The notes under the pieces were generated by a model. It saw only the letters and a program-made list of their open reading frames with translations. It was not told where the DNA came from and made no database searches. The position numbers and the translations under genes are program-made. From Nocardioides flavus (ex Wang et al. 2016) (GTDB taxonomy: Bacteria > Actinomycetota > Actinomycetes > Propionibacteriales > Nocardioidaceae), in contig NZ_BNAD01000001.1 in the NCBI RefSeq assembly GCF_014653115.1, positions 744,001-808,000 on the forward strand: DNA of 64,000 nt. The letters run 5' to 3'. Of the stretch, positions 53,201 through 61,887 are shown piece by piece (position 1 is the stretch's first letter; each line of letters starts with the position of its first letter).

Positions 53201-54249
53201 AGCTCGTCCCAGCGGCTCGGCAGGTCGAGCAGCGTCACGCCGTGGAGGCCGTCGGGCGGGACGATGTGGTTGCCCGGCGGCAGGTGGCCACCGTCGATGA
53301 CGAGCAGGATGTGCGGGGTCGCCGCGCGCTCGTCGGCGCCGAACCGGGGGCGGTCGCTGAGGTCGGGCGGGAGCAGGTTGCCGAGGTCGTCGAGCGACGT
53401 CGAGACGAGCCGCATCGGACCCACGGCGTCGGCCTCCCGGGTGCTCTGGGCGTGCGGCAGCCACTTGACCCAGTCCCAGTGGGTGAGGTTCTGCTCGGAG
53501 CTCAGCACGGCGACGATGAGCTGGTCGGGATTGTGGAAGGCCGTCGCCGAGCAGATCATCGCGCGTGCCGTCGAGCGGACCTCCTCGTCGTCGCCGCACA
53601 GCTCGATGCGGTCGAAGGCACGCAGGTCGATCGAGGCAGGCAGGTTGGGCTGCAGGCGGTGCACGACGAGCAGCCGGTGCAGCGCGGAGGCAGCAGCCGG
53701 GTCGACCTGGTCGACCGGCGCGCTCTCCGGCGGCACCAGCTCGAGCGAGAGGGGCTGCGAGCACAGGCCGTAGCGCACGTGCAGGAAGTTGGCGTCCGAG
53801 GCGGTGTGCTCCCACAGTCGGGTGCGCTCCTCGGCCAGCGACGGCAGGGCGGCCGGCTCGGGGTGGTGCCAGTTCAGCGCCCGGCGCTGCTGGTCGGCTG
53901 CCTCGCGGGCGACCTTGCGGATGTTGCTGAGGTAGCGCAGGTACTCCGTCCGCGAGCCGGTCACCTGCTGCGCGCGCTGCTTACGCTGGCGATCGATCTG
54001 GACGATGATGAAGCCGAGCGTGGCGAAGAGGAACATGCCGGCCGCGAGGAAGCTGCGGCTGCGGTTGGCGCCGCCCATCGTCGCGACGAGCACGATCGAG
54101 CCCAGGCTGCCGAGCATCGGGATGGCGTTCATCAGCACGCCGCCGGCTCCCTCGCCCTCCTGGATCTCGGGCGGTGGCTGCAGGACGATCTGGCCACTGG
54201 GCATCTCCGGCTCGTCCAGCCGCTGTCCGCCCCGCAGTGTCGTGCTCAC
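50251..54249 (-). CDS. eccC: Type VII secretion ATPase EccC
   Basis: A 1332-residue FtsK/SpoIIIE motor of the ESX (T7SS) membrane complex. Two N-terminal helices (MNAIPMLGSLGSIVLVATMGG and FLAAGMFLFATLGFIIVQI) are followed by the DUF region and three ATPase domains with P-loops GATGSGKS (Lys493), GGPRSGKS (Lys848) and GDGQSGKS (Lys1136). In actinobacteria EccC is often split as Ca/Cb; here it is one chain. Walker B of domain 1 is SLFIVVDEFSEM. Substrate export signals bind its third domain. The GTG at 54249 follows ACGGGGGACGC, and the gene is divergent from the rest of the locus. Confidence 0.95.
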   Translation of the reverse strand: MSTTLRGGQRLDEPEMPSGQIVLQPPPEIQEGEGAGGVLMNAIPMLGSLGSIVLVATMGGANRSRSFLAAGMFLFATLGFIIVQIDRQRKQRAQQVTGSRTEYLRYLSNIRKVAREAADQQRRALNWHHPEPAALPSLAEERTRLWEHTASDANFLHVRYGLCSQPLSLELVPPESAPVDQVDPAAASALHRLLVVHRLQPNLPASIDLRAFDRIELCGDDEEVRSTARAMICSATAFHNPDQLIVAVLSSEQNLTHWDWVKWLPHAQSTREADAVGPMRLVSTSLDDLGNLLPPDLSDRPRFGADERAATPHILLVIDGGHLPPGNHIVPPDGLHGVTLLDLPSRWDELEDSTRLRLEFADAPDELGKRPVQALRLRGEPVKALADQCDLATAEAFARRMAPLKTASAEASSAGGAVDITSTTPDHMDLLGLGDIFAYDPAAAWRPRPARDRLRVPIGIGDSGGLIHLDIKESAQQGMGPHGLVIGATGSGKSEFLRTLVLGLVMTHSSEQLNLVLVDFKGGATFAGMADMPHVSAVITNLANELTLVDRMQDALSGEMTRRQELLRDAGNYASVRDYEKARANGEPLEPMPSLFIVVDEFSEMLSAKPEFIDLFVAIGRLGRSLGLHLLLASQRLEEGRLRGLESHLSYRVGLRTFSAGESRAVLGVPDAYELPAVPGLGYLKPDQSTLLRFKAAYVSGPPSSRTRVTRDEGGAIRGILPFTISEVQALEPTEEVAEVATPQPRQQGEQPSLLDVAVQRMIGKGPEAHQVWLPPLDVPDTLDELMPDLVESPDLGLTSPQWRNVPGLVIPLGTVDRPREQRRDTMTLNLTGAAGHVAVVGGPRSGKSTLLRSIVTSMALVTTPLESQFFVLDFGGGTFAPLTRLPHVSGVATRSEPDVVRRVMAEVEGIVDRREAYFRQNGIDSIETYRSRRAQGRADDGWGDVFLVIDGWSTLRAEFDDLEMEIQQLAARGLTFGLHIVTASTRWADFRAAMRDVFGSKLELRLGDPLDSEVDRKVAALVPTGRPGRGLVPSKLHFLGALPRIDGDGSADTLGDGVDDLIDRMAAAWKGPRGPKLRLLPEMVTLEAVREDAVRRQVPAKHILLGINEKELAPVALDVDAEPHMLVFGDGQSGKSALLRAYVHEIMRTRTPKEAQIVLVDYRRSMLGEVPDEYLLNYLTSATQATPTLKDIASYLEGRIPGPDVTPEQLRNRSWWTGAEVFVVVDDYDLVATAQSSPVSSLQPLMAQARDVGLHVVVARRTGGASRALYEPVIQSLRDLAMPGVMLSGPRDEGILIGNLRPQPAPEGRARVVTRDGGTQTAQLAWLDPTM

Positions 54250-54364
54250 GCGTCCCCCGTTGCCTCACCCGATCAGGTCGCGACGATGATAGGTGTGCTC
54301 CTGCAGCGCCGCGACTATCGTGCTCGCTGAGAGCGCCCGCCCGATGCACGCGAAGGGGGAACAC

Positions 54365-55744
54365 GTGTCGGACGTCGCGATGTCCAGCAGTGCTGGCGCG
54401 ACCATCGCCCTGAGCATCCACGGTCCTGCCGGGGTGCTCGACCTCGTCGTGCCCTCGGGTGCGACTCCTGTCGACGTCGCGCGCGAGTACGCCGCCCAGG
54501 CCGCCGAGATGGGAGGAGTGCCCGGCATCCCCCTGCTGCAGACCGCGCTCGGCGAGCGGCTCAACGCGGCCGTCCCGCTCGGCGAGGCGGGCGTGCAGGC
54601 CGGCGACGTGCTCGTCGCGACGACCGGCGTGCACCGGCCCCGCAAGGTGACGCTCCTCGAGTCCGCCAAGAACGCGCCCGAGAGCCCCGCCCTCGCGTCG
54701 CTCGTCGCCACGGTCGCCGGGCTGGTCGCCGCGCTCGCCGGCTGGTACGGCGGGCGGGCCGGCGACGAGGCCGTACGTACGGCGACGGTCGGGCTGCTGC
54801 TGGCCTGCGCCCTCGTCGCGGTGCTGCCCCTCGGACGCCACGCGCGCCAGCGAGCCGCCGCCGGCCCCGCCTTCGCGGCGGCCGCTGCCTTCGCAGCCCT
54901 GTACGAACCCGGTGTCCACCTGCTCCCCGCGATCCTCGGTGCGGCCGGCATGTCCGCGGCCGTCGTCGCCGGCATCGGACGCGCGCTCGCCGTGACCGCC
55001 GACGAGGTGAGCACGGTGTGGATCGTCGGCGGGCTCACCGTCTTCGCCTGCTGCGCGCTGCCCGCCATGCTCGGCTGGGACGCCCGGGTCGCCTGGACCC
55101 TGCTCGTGTTCGGGTCGATGATGACGGCCCGCTTCGCGCCGTCGCTCGCCGTCGACGTGCCCGACGACGCGCTGCTCGACCTCGATCGGCTCGCCGTCAC
55201 CGCCTGGTCCGCGCGCGACAGCCAGCGGTCGGGGCGACGGGGCCGGATCGTGGTCTCCGCGACCGCCATGGAGCGGCTCGTACGCCGGGCCTCCCGCGTC
55301 GTCACGGCTGCGGCCGCCGCGATCCTGGTGACGACGGCGGTCGCCACCCCGCTCCTGCTGCACAGCGCGAGCATCGACCTCGACCGGATCGGCGCCCGTT
55401 GCCTGGTGTTCTTCGCGGGCTGCTCACTGCTGCTGGCGGCCCGGTCCTACCGCCACGCGGTGGCGCGGGCGCTGCTGCGCCTGGCCGGGCTCGCGGCGCT
55501 GGCGGCGCTCGCCCTCCACCTCGTCGCGGGGCCGGGTGCCGGGCACGTCGACACGTTCTTCTACGTCGTGGTCGCCCTCGGCGTCGTCGCACTGGTCGCC
55601 GCCGTCGCCACGGGGCGCGGCTGGCGCTCGGTGTGGTGGTCGCGCCGGGCCGAGGTCGCGGAGTCGCTGTGCGGCAGCCTCGCCTTCGCCGCGGCTGTCG
55701 TCGCGGCCGGCGTCTTCCGCCGCCTGTGGGAAATGACGTCGTGA
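54365..55744 (+). CDS. EccD-like T7SS membrane protein (first copy)
   Basis: A 459-residue protein. The N-terminal ~90 residues (TIALSIHGPAGVLDLVVPSGATPVDVAREY) form a ubiquitin-like YukD domain, and about 11 hydrophobic helices follow, the EccD architecture that forms the T7SS channel. It starts at GTG 54365 after GAAGGGGGAACAC. A second eccD lies downstream. The helical part contains many Ala/Val but few charged residues, as in EccD. Confidence 0.82.
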   Translation: MSDVAMSSSAGATIALSIHGPAGVLDLVVPSGATPVDVAREYAAQAAEMGGVPGIPLLQTALGERLNAAVPLGEAGVQAGDVLVATTGVHRPRKVTLLESAKNAPESPALASLVATVAGLVAALAGWYGGRAGDEAVRTATVGLLLACALVAVLPLGRHARQRAAAGPAFAAAAAFAALYEPGVHLLPAILGAAGMSAAVVAGIGRALAVTADEVSTVWIVGGLTVFACCALPAMLGWDARVAWTLLVFGSMMTARFAPSLAVDVPDDALLDLDRLAVTAWSARDSQRSGRRGRIVVSATAMERLVRRASRVVTAAAAAILVTTAVATPLLLHSASIDLDRIGARCLVFFAGCSLLLAARSYRHAVARALLRLAGLAALAALALHLVAGPGAGHVDTFFYVVVALGVVALVAAVATGRGWRSVWWSRRAEVAESLCGSLAFAAAVVAAGVFRRLWEMTS

Positions 55745-55808
55745 TGTTTAGCCCCGATCCCGTCGGGTAGATGCCCGTCAGCGCGGGGGGCCGGGACGTC
55801 TCCCCGAG

Positions 55809-55829
55809 CACCGGACCACCGGTCCGGTG
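55809..55829. terminator. Hairpin between eccD copy and esx genes
   Basis: CACCGGACC-ACC-GGTCCGGTG is a perfect 9-bp stem with a 3-base loop. It may end the first eccD transcript, so the esx genes would use their own promoter. Confidence 0.6.
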
Positions 55830-55889
55830 GACCACCACCACACGAGAATCTCGGTCGGCTCGTCCGCCGAGGGAGAAGGATCTTTCCAA

Positions 55890-56201
55890 ATGAGCGAGAT
55901 GTACGGCCAGACAGAGAAGGCCCTCTCCAAGGGCGCCGACTTCGTGGACCAGGCCCGCGCCGACGTCAAGAACAAGTGCGGCATCCTCTCCACCAACATC
56001 CAGACGATGATGGGCGGATGGGGCGGCCAGGGCGCCACCGCGTTCAACAACCTGATGATTGCCTGGGACCAGAAGCAGGAGACGATCCTCAAGGCCCTGG
56101 ACCAGCTCTCGGCCTCGATGAAGGAGACGGAGCGCGACAACGTCGCGACCGACGAGTCGCAGTCCGCCACCCACGCCAACCTCCAGGGCCGCCTCGGCTG
56201 A
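55890..56201 (+). CDS. WXG100 (Esx) protein, first of pair
   Basis: A 103-residue protein. MMGGWGGQGATAF has the W-x-G turn (Trp44) between two helices. Such proteins are secreted as heterodimers through ESX. No YxxxD signal is seen at its C-terminus, so it is the likely EsxB- or EsxA-like partner without the signal. ATG at 55890 follows GAGAAGGATC. Confidence 0.9.
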   Translation: MSEMYGQTEKALSKGADFVDQARADVKNKCGILSTNIQTMMGGWGGQGATAFNNLMIAWDQKQETILKALDQLSASMKETERDNVATDESQSATHANLQGRLG

Positions 56202-56236
56202 CGCCGGGCCCCATCTGAGATCTAGGAGATCGAGAC

Positions 56237-56527
56237 ATGACTTTCGACGGAATCAAGGTCCAGCACGGCAGCCTCGAGGCCGGTGCGGCCGACGTGATGA
56301 AGGCCGCCAAGGACATCGAGGCCCGCCTCGACCAGCTCGAGACCGACCTCGGCCCCCTCCGGTCGGACTGGAACGGTAACGCCAAGATGGCGTACGACCA
56401 GGCCAAGGCCAAGTGGGACCAGGCCATGCAGGAGATGACCCTGCTGCTGCAGCAGGCGAGCCAGGGCGTCGACGCGTCCAACGCCGAGTACAAGGCGGCC
56501 GACGCCCGCGGTGCCAACCGCTTCTGA
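56237..56527 (+). CDS. WXG100 (Esx) protein, second of pair
   Basis: A 96-residue partner. RSDWNGNAKMAYDQ gives the W-x-G turn (Trp45) and the C-terminal EYKAADARG contains YxxxD (Tyr85-Asp89), the T7SS export signal recognised by EccC. ATG has GGAGATCGAGAC upstream. The two Esx genes are 35 bp apart. Confidence 0.92.
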   Translation: MTFDGIKVQHGSLEAGAADVMKAAKDIEARLDQLETDLGPLRSDWNGNAKMAYDQAKAKWDQAMQEMTLLLQQASQGVDASNAEYKAADARGANRF

Positions 56528-56677
56528 CGCACGCCCGACGCGTACGAGGCCGGTCGTCCCCGTGGGGATGGCCGGCCTCGCGGCATCCCGGGAGCCGCTC
56601 TCGCCTAGGCTGCTCCCCGTTCAGTGCCCAGGCCCCTCGGGCGGGCGCAGGTGCAGCACACACAGGGGGAGACACCA

Positions 56678-58060
56678 ATGAGTCAGGGGTCCTCGGTCGC
56701 CTCGGGACTGGTCCGGGTGACCATCGCCTCGGGATCGCGCCGCGTCGATCTGGTGTTGCCCGGCTCGATCCCGGTCGCCGAGCTCGTCCCCGAGCTCGCC
56801 CGCTCGGTCGGGCTGCTCGACGCCTCGACCGTCTACGGCGGCTACCGCCTGGTGACGCAGGAGGGTCGGATCCTCGCCAACGACGCGGGCCTGACCATGC
56901 AGGGGATCGAGGACGGCGGCCTGCTGACCGTCACCGCGGGCGTCGACGAGCAGGCGCCCCGCGTCTACGACGACGTGGTCGAGGCGATGGCCGACGTCGT
57001 GGAGAACGAGCTCAGGCCGTGGGAGGCCTCGGCCGGACGGCGTACGGCCCTCGGCGCGGGCAGCATCCTGCTCGGCCTCGGCGCGCTGGCCCTCCTGCTC
57101 CAGGGCGAGAGCCTGCTCGGCGGGGTGGTCGCCGCGGTGGTCGCCGTGCTGCTGGTCGTGGGCGGCATCGTCCTCGCCCGCGCCCAGGGCGAGCCCGAGG
57201 CGGGGGTCGCGGTCTCGCTGCTCGCCGCGGTCTACGCGGGCGTCGCCGGGCTGCTGCTGGCCCCTGGTGTCCTGCCGGACTGGGTCTGGCCCCTGGACGA
57301 GGCGTTCTTCGCCGATCCGCTCCTCCTCGCCGGCCTCGGCGTCCTCGCGATCGGCCTGGTCGCCGTCGTGGGCCTCCGCGAGGGGCGACCGCTCGTCATC
57401 CCCGCGATCGTCGTGGGCGCGGTGGTGCTCGCCAGCTCGGTGCTGATCCGGGTCGCTTCGCTGGAGCCGGGCACCGTCTTCACCGTGCTGCTGACCCTCG
57501 TGGTCCTGGCCGGGAGCATCTTCCCGTGGTTGGCCCTCGGCGTCACCGGGACCAACGTCGACCAGCTCTACTCCCTGCACGACATCACCGCCGACCCCGA
57601 CGAGATCGACCCCGCCGAGGTGGCCGACGACGCCCGTACGGGTCACGAGATCCTCCTCGCTGTCTCGGCCACCGTCGGCACGCTGCTGGTCCTCCTCGCG
57701 CCCTTCGCGGTCGCTCGCGGCGTCTACGGCACGGTGCTCGCCGCCGTCTGCTGCCTGGCCGTCATGTTCCGCACCCGCCAGTACCGCACCGGCGCCGAGG
57801 TGCTCGCCGGACTCGTCTCCGGCATCCTCGGCCTGGTCTCGGTGGCGCTGTCGATGCTGCTCATCCACGACGGGTGGCGCGCGGGCGCTGCGATCGGCCT
57901 GGCCGCCATCGGCGCGGTGCTGCTCTCGCTGACCCTCGTCCCGGCCTCGGCGTCCGTACGGCGCGGCCGGATCGGCGACATCGTCGAGACGATGACGTTG
58001 CTCGCGCTGCTGCCGCTGATGGTGCTCGCGGCCGGGTTCGTCTCCGCCGTGGCGGGCTGA
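56678..58060 (+). CDS. eccD: Type VII secretion integral membrane protein EccD (second copy)
   Basis: A 460-residue EccD. The ubiquitin-like N-terminus (LVRVTIASGSRRVDLVLPGSIPVAELVPELARSVG) and YGGYRLVTQEGRIL are the family signature, followed by about 11 helices. ATG follows CAGGGGGAGACACC. It precedes eccB by 3 bp. Confidence 0.92.
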   Translation: MSQGSSVASGLVRVTIASGSRRVDLVLPGSIPVAELVPELARSVGLLDASTVYGGYRLVTQEGRILANDAGLTMQGIEDGGLLTVTAGVDEQAPRVYDDVVEAMADVVENELRPWEASAGRRTALGAGSILLGLGALALLLQGESLLGGVVAAVVAVLLVVGGIVLARAQGEPEAGVAVSLLAAVYAGVAGLLLAPGVLPDWVWPLDEAFFADPLLLAGLGVLAIGLVAVVGLREGRPLVIPAIVVGAVVLASSVLIRVASLEPGTVFTVLLTLVVLAGSIFPWLALGVTGTNVDQLYSLHDITADPDEIDPAEVADDARTGHEILLAVSATVGTLLVLLAPFAVARGVYGTVLAAVCCLAVMFRTRQYRTGAEVLAGLVSGILGLVSVALSMLLIHDGWRAGAAIGLAAIGAVLLSLTLVPASASVRRGRIGDIVETMTLLALLPLMVLAAGFVSAVAG

Positions 58061-58063
58061 TCC

Positions 58064-59488
58064 GTGGCCACCAAGAAGGACCTCGTCGAGGCCCACGCGT
58101 TCAGCCGGCGGCGTCTGGTCACCGCGTTCGTCTCGGGTGCGCCGGGCGGTCGTGAGGTGGAGCCCGTACGACCCGGGCGGGTGCTCATCGGCGGCGTCGC
58201 CCTGTCGGTGCTGCTGCTCGCTGGCGCCGCGATCGCGGGATTCCTCCTCGGCCGCCCCCCGGCCCAGTGGCTGGACGCGGGCAGCTTCGTCATCTCCAAG
58301 GACACCGGCGAGCAGTACGTCGTGCTGCGCGGGGGCGACGACCCGTTGCTCCAGCGGGTGCCCAACTACGTCTCCGCCCAGCTCCTGCTCGGTGAGGACG
58401 AGCTGACCCCCTACACCGTCCGAGACAAGTACATCCGCACCGTGCAGCTCGGCGAGGACCTCGGCATCGAGGGCGCGCCGGCCGGACTGCCGGCCGCCGA
58501 CGAGCTCGTCGACGACGGGTGGACGGCCTGCACCGCGGACGGTCACGGCATCAAGGTCGCGGTCCAGCAGGACCCCACGGTCGAGGACCTCACGGCCTCG
58601 GCCTTCCTGGTCTCCAGCGGAGGTCGGCAGTGGTTGATCGCGACCGCCCCGGCCGTGGGCGACCGGGAGGGCACCGCCTACCGCATCCCGATGCCCGCCG
58701 ACGAGACCCAGGCGTCCACGGTGGCCGACCGGCTCGGCTTCGGCGCGACCGCGACCCCGGTCGACGAGGAGTGGCTCGACCTCTTCCGGGTCGCCGAGCC
58801 GCTTGAGCAGGACTCCTTCGGCGTCACCCGGCCCGGCGAGCGCGTGCCCTACGGCGACACCGGCACCGACCTGTCGCGCTACCGCATCGGCGACCTGCTG
58901 CGATCCAGCGAGGGCACCTACTACCTCCTCGGCGACGACAAGCCCGAGCGGCTCAACGACTTCGCGGCCATGGTCTACGACGTCGTCGGCCGCTCGGCGA
59001 CCGAGATCCCCGACCGGCTCTACGCCTCGTTCGGCGACCCCAAGATCCCCGCGGAGTGGCCCGCCGGGCTTCCCCGGGCCGTCGGCAGCGGGGCGATGTG
59101 CGCCGAGCTGCACCCCGAGCCCGGTGCAGCACCGACCGTCAGCCTCGCCACCAACCCGACGGGCGCCGCCGACCCGGTCGAGGCGGAGGTGCGTCCGGGG
59201 CGTCACGCGGTGGACGTCGAGCCCAGCGCCGGGGCGTACGTCCTGTCCGGCTCGGAGGAGTCCACCGACAGCGGCACCCCCTACGTCATCGACACCAAGG
59301 GCCAGAAGTACCGCCTGGTCGGCTCCGAGGTGCCCGACTACATCGGCTACGGCTCCGTGGAGCCGGCGGTCGTCCCGAGCTCGTGGTTGCGGTTCTTCGA
59401 GCCGGGCGTCGTGCTCTCGACCAACCGGGCGAGGCGGGTCCCCGACGACGCACCGCCGGCCGAGGACGCCTCGGCGGACGCCGGCTGA
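58064..59488 (+). CDS. eccB: Type VII secretion protein EccB
   Basis: A 474-residue protein with a short cytoplasmic N-terminus (ATKKDLVEAHAFSRRRLVTAFVSG, the EccB signature), one helix (VLIGGVALSVLLLAGAAIAGFLLG) and a large periplasmic domain of repeated beta units. Part of the ESX membrane core. GTG start 3 nt after eccD; its TGA overlaps the mycP ATG. Confidence 0.95.
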   Translation: MATKKDLVEAHAFSRRRLVTAFVSGAPGGREVEPVRPGRVLIGGVALSVLLLAGAAIAGFLLGRPPAQWLDAGSFVISKDTGEQYVVLRGGDDPLLQRVPNYVSAQLLLGEDELTPYTVRDKYIRTVQLGEDLGIEGAPAGLPAADELVDDGWTACTADGHGIKVAVQQDPTVEDLTASAFLVSSGGRQWLIATAPAVGDREGTAYRIPMPADETQASTVADRLGFGATATPVDEEWLDLFRVAEPLEQDSFGVTRPGERVPYGDTGTDLSRYRIGDLLRSSEGTYYLLGDDKPERLNDFAAMVYDVVGRSATEIPDRLYASFGDPKIPAEWPAGLPRAVGSGAMCAELHPEPGAAPTVSLATNPTGAADPVEAEVRPGRHAVDVEPSAGAYVLSGSEESTDSGTPYVIDTKGQKYRLVGSEVPDYIGYGSVEPAVVPSSWLRFFEPGVVLSTNRARRVPDDAPPAEDASADAG

Positions 59489-60720
59489 TGGCCCGCTCGC
59501 TCGTGCGTACGTCGCTGGCCGGCGGCCTGCTCGCCGCGTCGGTGGTGCCACTCGGGGCGGTGCCGGCGGCGGCCGACCACCCCGCCCCGTGCCTGACCAG
59601 CGAGGTCCCGGACTCCGAGCGTCTCGCCGACACCCACACCCGCGACAACGCCGCCTTCGACCGCATGCACGTCGAACGGGCGCAGGAGCTCGCCACCGGG
59701 CGGGGCGTGAAGGTCGCGGTGATCGACAGCGGCGTGGTCGGCGGGGAGGACCTCGCCGTCGCCGGCCGCACGGCGATCCCGGGGGTCGCGCCGGCCACCT
59801 ACCAGTCCGGGCACGGCACGATCGTCGCCCACCTCATCGCCGGGCCACGCGGCGTCGCGCCCGACGCCGAGGTCTTCGACGTCAAGGTCTACGACGCCGA
59901 CGACGCCGACACCACCCAGGGCGAGCGACCGCTGACCTCGGCCGGAATCGTGGCGGGGATCGAGGCCGTGATCGACGCCCAGCCGCAGCAGCGGGTCGAC
60001 ATCGTCAACATCTCCCTCGCCGTGACCACGCCCGATCCCGCGCTCGAGGCCGCGGTCGCCCGGCTGGTCGCGCTGGACGTGGTGGTCGTGGCGGCGGCCG
60101 GCAACGTCGACCCCGCCACCGGTTCCGACCCCGGGTTCGAGGGCACCCCGGACAGCGACGCCGACGTCTTCCCCGCCGACCACCCCGGAGTGCTCGCGGT
60201 CAGCGCGACCCCGCCGGGCGACGAGAACCCCGGCACGTACGTCGTGCCCAACCGCGACACCGACGTGGCGGCACCGACCCTGGGCGCGATCTCCGCCAAC
60301 GCCACCGGTCAGGTGTGCGTCGTCGAGGAGGTCGCGACGTCCTGGGCGGCAGCCGAGGTCAGCGGCATCATGGCGCTGCTGCGCCAGCGGTTCCCGCGCG
60401 ACACCCCGGCGCAGCTCGTCGCGCGGCTCGAGGCGACGACGGAGGGAGCCGGCGTGAGCGGCGACGCTGTCGACGACCCGTGGTCGGGGGCCGGCGTCGT
60501 CCAGGCGCGCGACGCCCTCACCCGCGAGGTCGAGGTGCGACGCAAGGGCAAGGTGGAGACGACCCTGCCGGAGGTGCGCGCGGATGCGCAGGCCCCGCCC
60601 GCGCCGCAGCGCGTCGACCTGTTCAGCACCCCGCGGGCGATCCTGCTGTGGTCCGGCCTGGGCGCCGGGGCACTGCTGGCGCTCGCGGTGATGCTGCGAC
60701 CGTTGCTGCGCCGTACGTGA
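59488..60720 (+). CDS. mycP: Type VII secretion mycosin serine protease MycP
   Basis: A 410-residue subtilisin-like protease with signal peptide (about 1-29), catalytic Asp80 in VIDSG, His109 in GHGTIVAHL and Ser285 in ATSWAAAEVSG, and a C-terminal helix (ILLWSGLGAGALLALAVML). Mycosins stabilise the ESX complex and may process substrates. It overlaps eccB by one base. Confidence 0.95.
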   Translation: MARSLVRTSLAGGLLAASVVPLGAVPAAADHPAPCLTSEVPDSERLADTHTRDNAAFDRMHVERAQELATGRGVKVAVIDSGVVGGEDLAVAGRTAIPGVAPATYQSGHGTIVAHLIAGPRGVAPDAEVFDVKVYDADDADTTQGERPLTSAGIVAGIEAVIDAQPQQRVDIVNISLAVTTPDPALEAAVARLVALDVVVVAAAGNVDPATGSDPGFEGTPDSDADVFPADHPGVLAVSATPPGDENPGTYVVPNRDTDVAAPTLGAISANATGQVCVVEEVATSWAAAEVSGIMALLRQRFPRDTPAQLVARLEATTEGAGVSGDAVDDPWSGAGVVQARDALTREVEVRRKGKVETTLPEVRADAQAPPAPQRVDLFSTPRAILLWSGLGAGALLALAVMLRPLLRRT

Positions 60721-60778
60721 CCCCACCTGTCTGGTCCGTTGGGCCGACGTCGGTGGGTGCCGCGTGGTGGAATGTGTC

Positions 60779-61849
60779 ATGACCGACACCTCTGACGAGC
60801 CGATCGCCGTCATCCTGGCCGGAGGACAGGGGTCGCGGCTGTGGCCGATCAGCCGTGATCGCGCGCCCAAGCAGTTCCAGCCCGTGGTCCGTGACCGGCC
60901 GCTGTTGACCGGCACGATCGAACGGCTCAGCGCGATCGTCGACCCGAGCCGGATCCACGTGTCGACACGGGCCCGCTTCGCCGATGCTGCGCGCGCCAAC
61001 CTCGGCCCCGTGCCGGCGGACAACCTGATCCTCGAGGAGGACCCGGCCGGGCCCGCGACCGCCTTCGCGCTGAGCGTCGCCACGCTGTCGCACCGCTACG
61101 GCAACGCGCCTGCGCTGATCGCGCCGTCCGACCACCTCATCAACGAGGAGGAGGCGTTCAACACCGCCTCCCGCGACATGCTCGACCAGCTCGCACAGTC
61201 GCCCGAGTCGATGGTCGTCCTCGGTGCCGAGCCCACGCGGTACGACCCGAGCCTGGGCTACATCCACACCAAGGGCGGCGACGGCGCGGTGGAGGTCATC
61301 GAGTCCTTCCACGAGAAGCCCGACCTCGAGACGGTCGAGGAGCTCGGTGAGTCCGGCTCCCTCTACTGGAACACCGCCTGCTACGGCGTACGGGTGGGGC
61401 GGGCGTGCGACGCCTACCGGACGGCGCTGCCGCTGATCTTCGACTCCATCGAGCGCTTCGCCCGCGGGGGCGGCACGTCCGAGCAGGGCTACCGCGGCGC
61501 CACCATCGGCGGGCACGAGATCTATCCCCTCATGTGGGCGGGGATGGAGTGCCTGGTCGTGCCGCGCCGGCTGGGGTGGACCGACGTCGGCACCTGGACC
61601 CGGCTGGAGCGGGTGCTGCACGACCAGCGGGTCACCTCCATCGGCCCTGCGCTCCAGCTCGACGCCGAGGACACGCTGGTCGCCAGCATGGACGGGCGCC
61701 CCGTCGTCACGCTGGGCGCGAGGGGCTTGATCATCGTCACGCACGAGGACGCGGTCTACGTGCTGGACAAGGAGAAGGCGCTGGACACCGGGACCCTGGA
61801 CCGCCTCCGTTCGCTCCTGGCCGCCAGCACGCGCGAAGATCTCCTCTGA
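60779..61849 (+). CDS. manC: Mannose-1-phosphate guanylyltransferase
   Basis: A 356-residue nucleotidyltransferase. ILAGGQGSRLWPISRDRAPKQF (about 11-32), APSDHLI and FHEKPDLET are the GDP-mannose pyrophosphorylase motifs; IGWTDVGTW-like RLGWTDVGTWTRLE is the sugar-binding region. It makes GDP-mannose for glycan and lipid mannosylation. No PMI domain is fused. It stands next to an epimerase for UDP-ManNAc, suggesting surface glycan synthesis. Confidence 0.92.
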   Translation: MTDTSDEPIAVILAGGQGSRLWPISRDRAPKQFQPVVRDRPLLTGTIERLSAIVDPSRIHVSTRARFADAARANLGPVPADNLILEEDPAGPATAFALSVATLSHRYGNAPALIAPSDHLINEEEAFNTASRDMLDQLAQSPESMVVLGAEPTRYDPSLGYIHTKGGDGAVEVIESFHEKPDLETVEELGESGSLYWNTACYGVRVGRACDAYRTALPLIFDSIERFARGGGTSEQGYRGATIGGHEIYPLMWAGMECLVVPRRLGWTDVGTWTRLERVLHDQRVTSIGPALQLDAEDTLVASMDGRPVVTLGARGLIIVTHEDAVYVLDKEKALDTGTLDRLRSLLAASTREDLL

Positions 61850-61887
61850 AGCGCGTCACCGCCCCGGCCTCACCGTCGAAGGAACAC

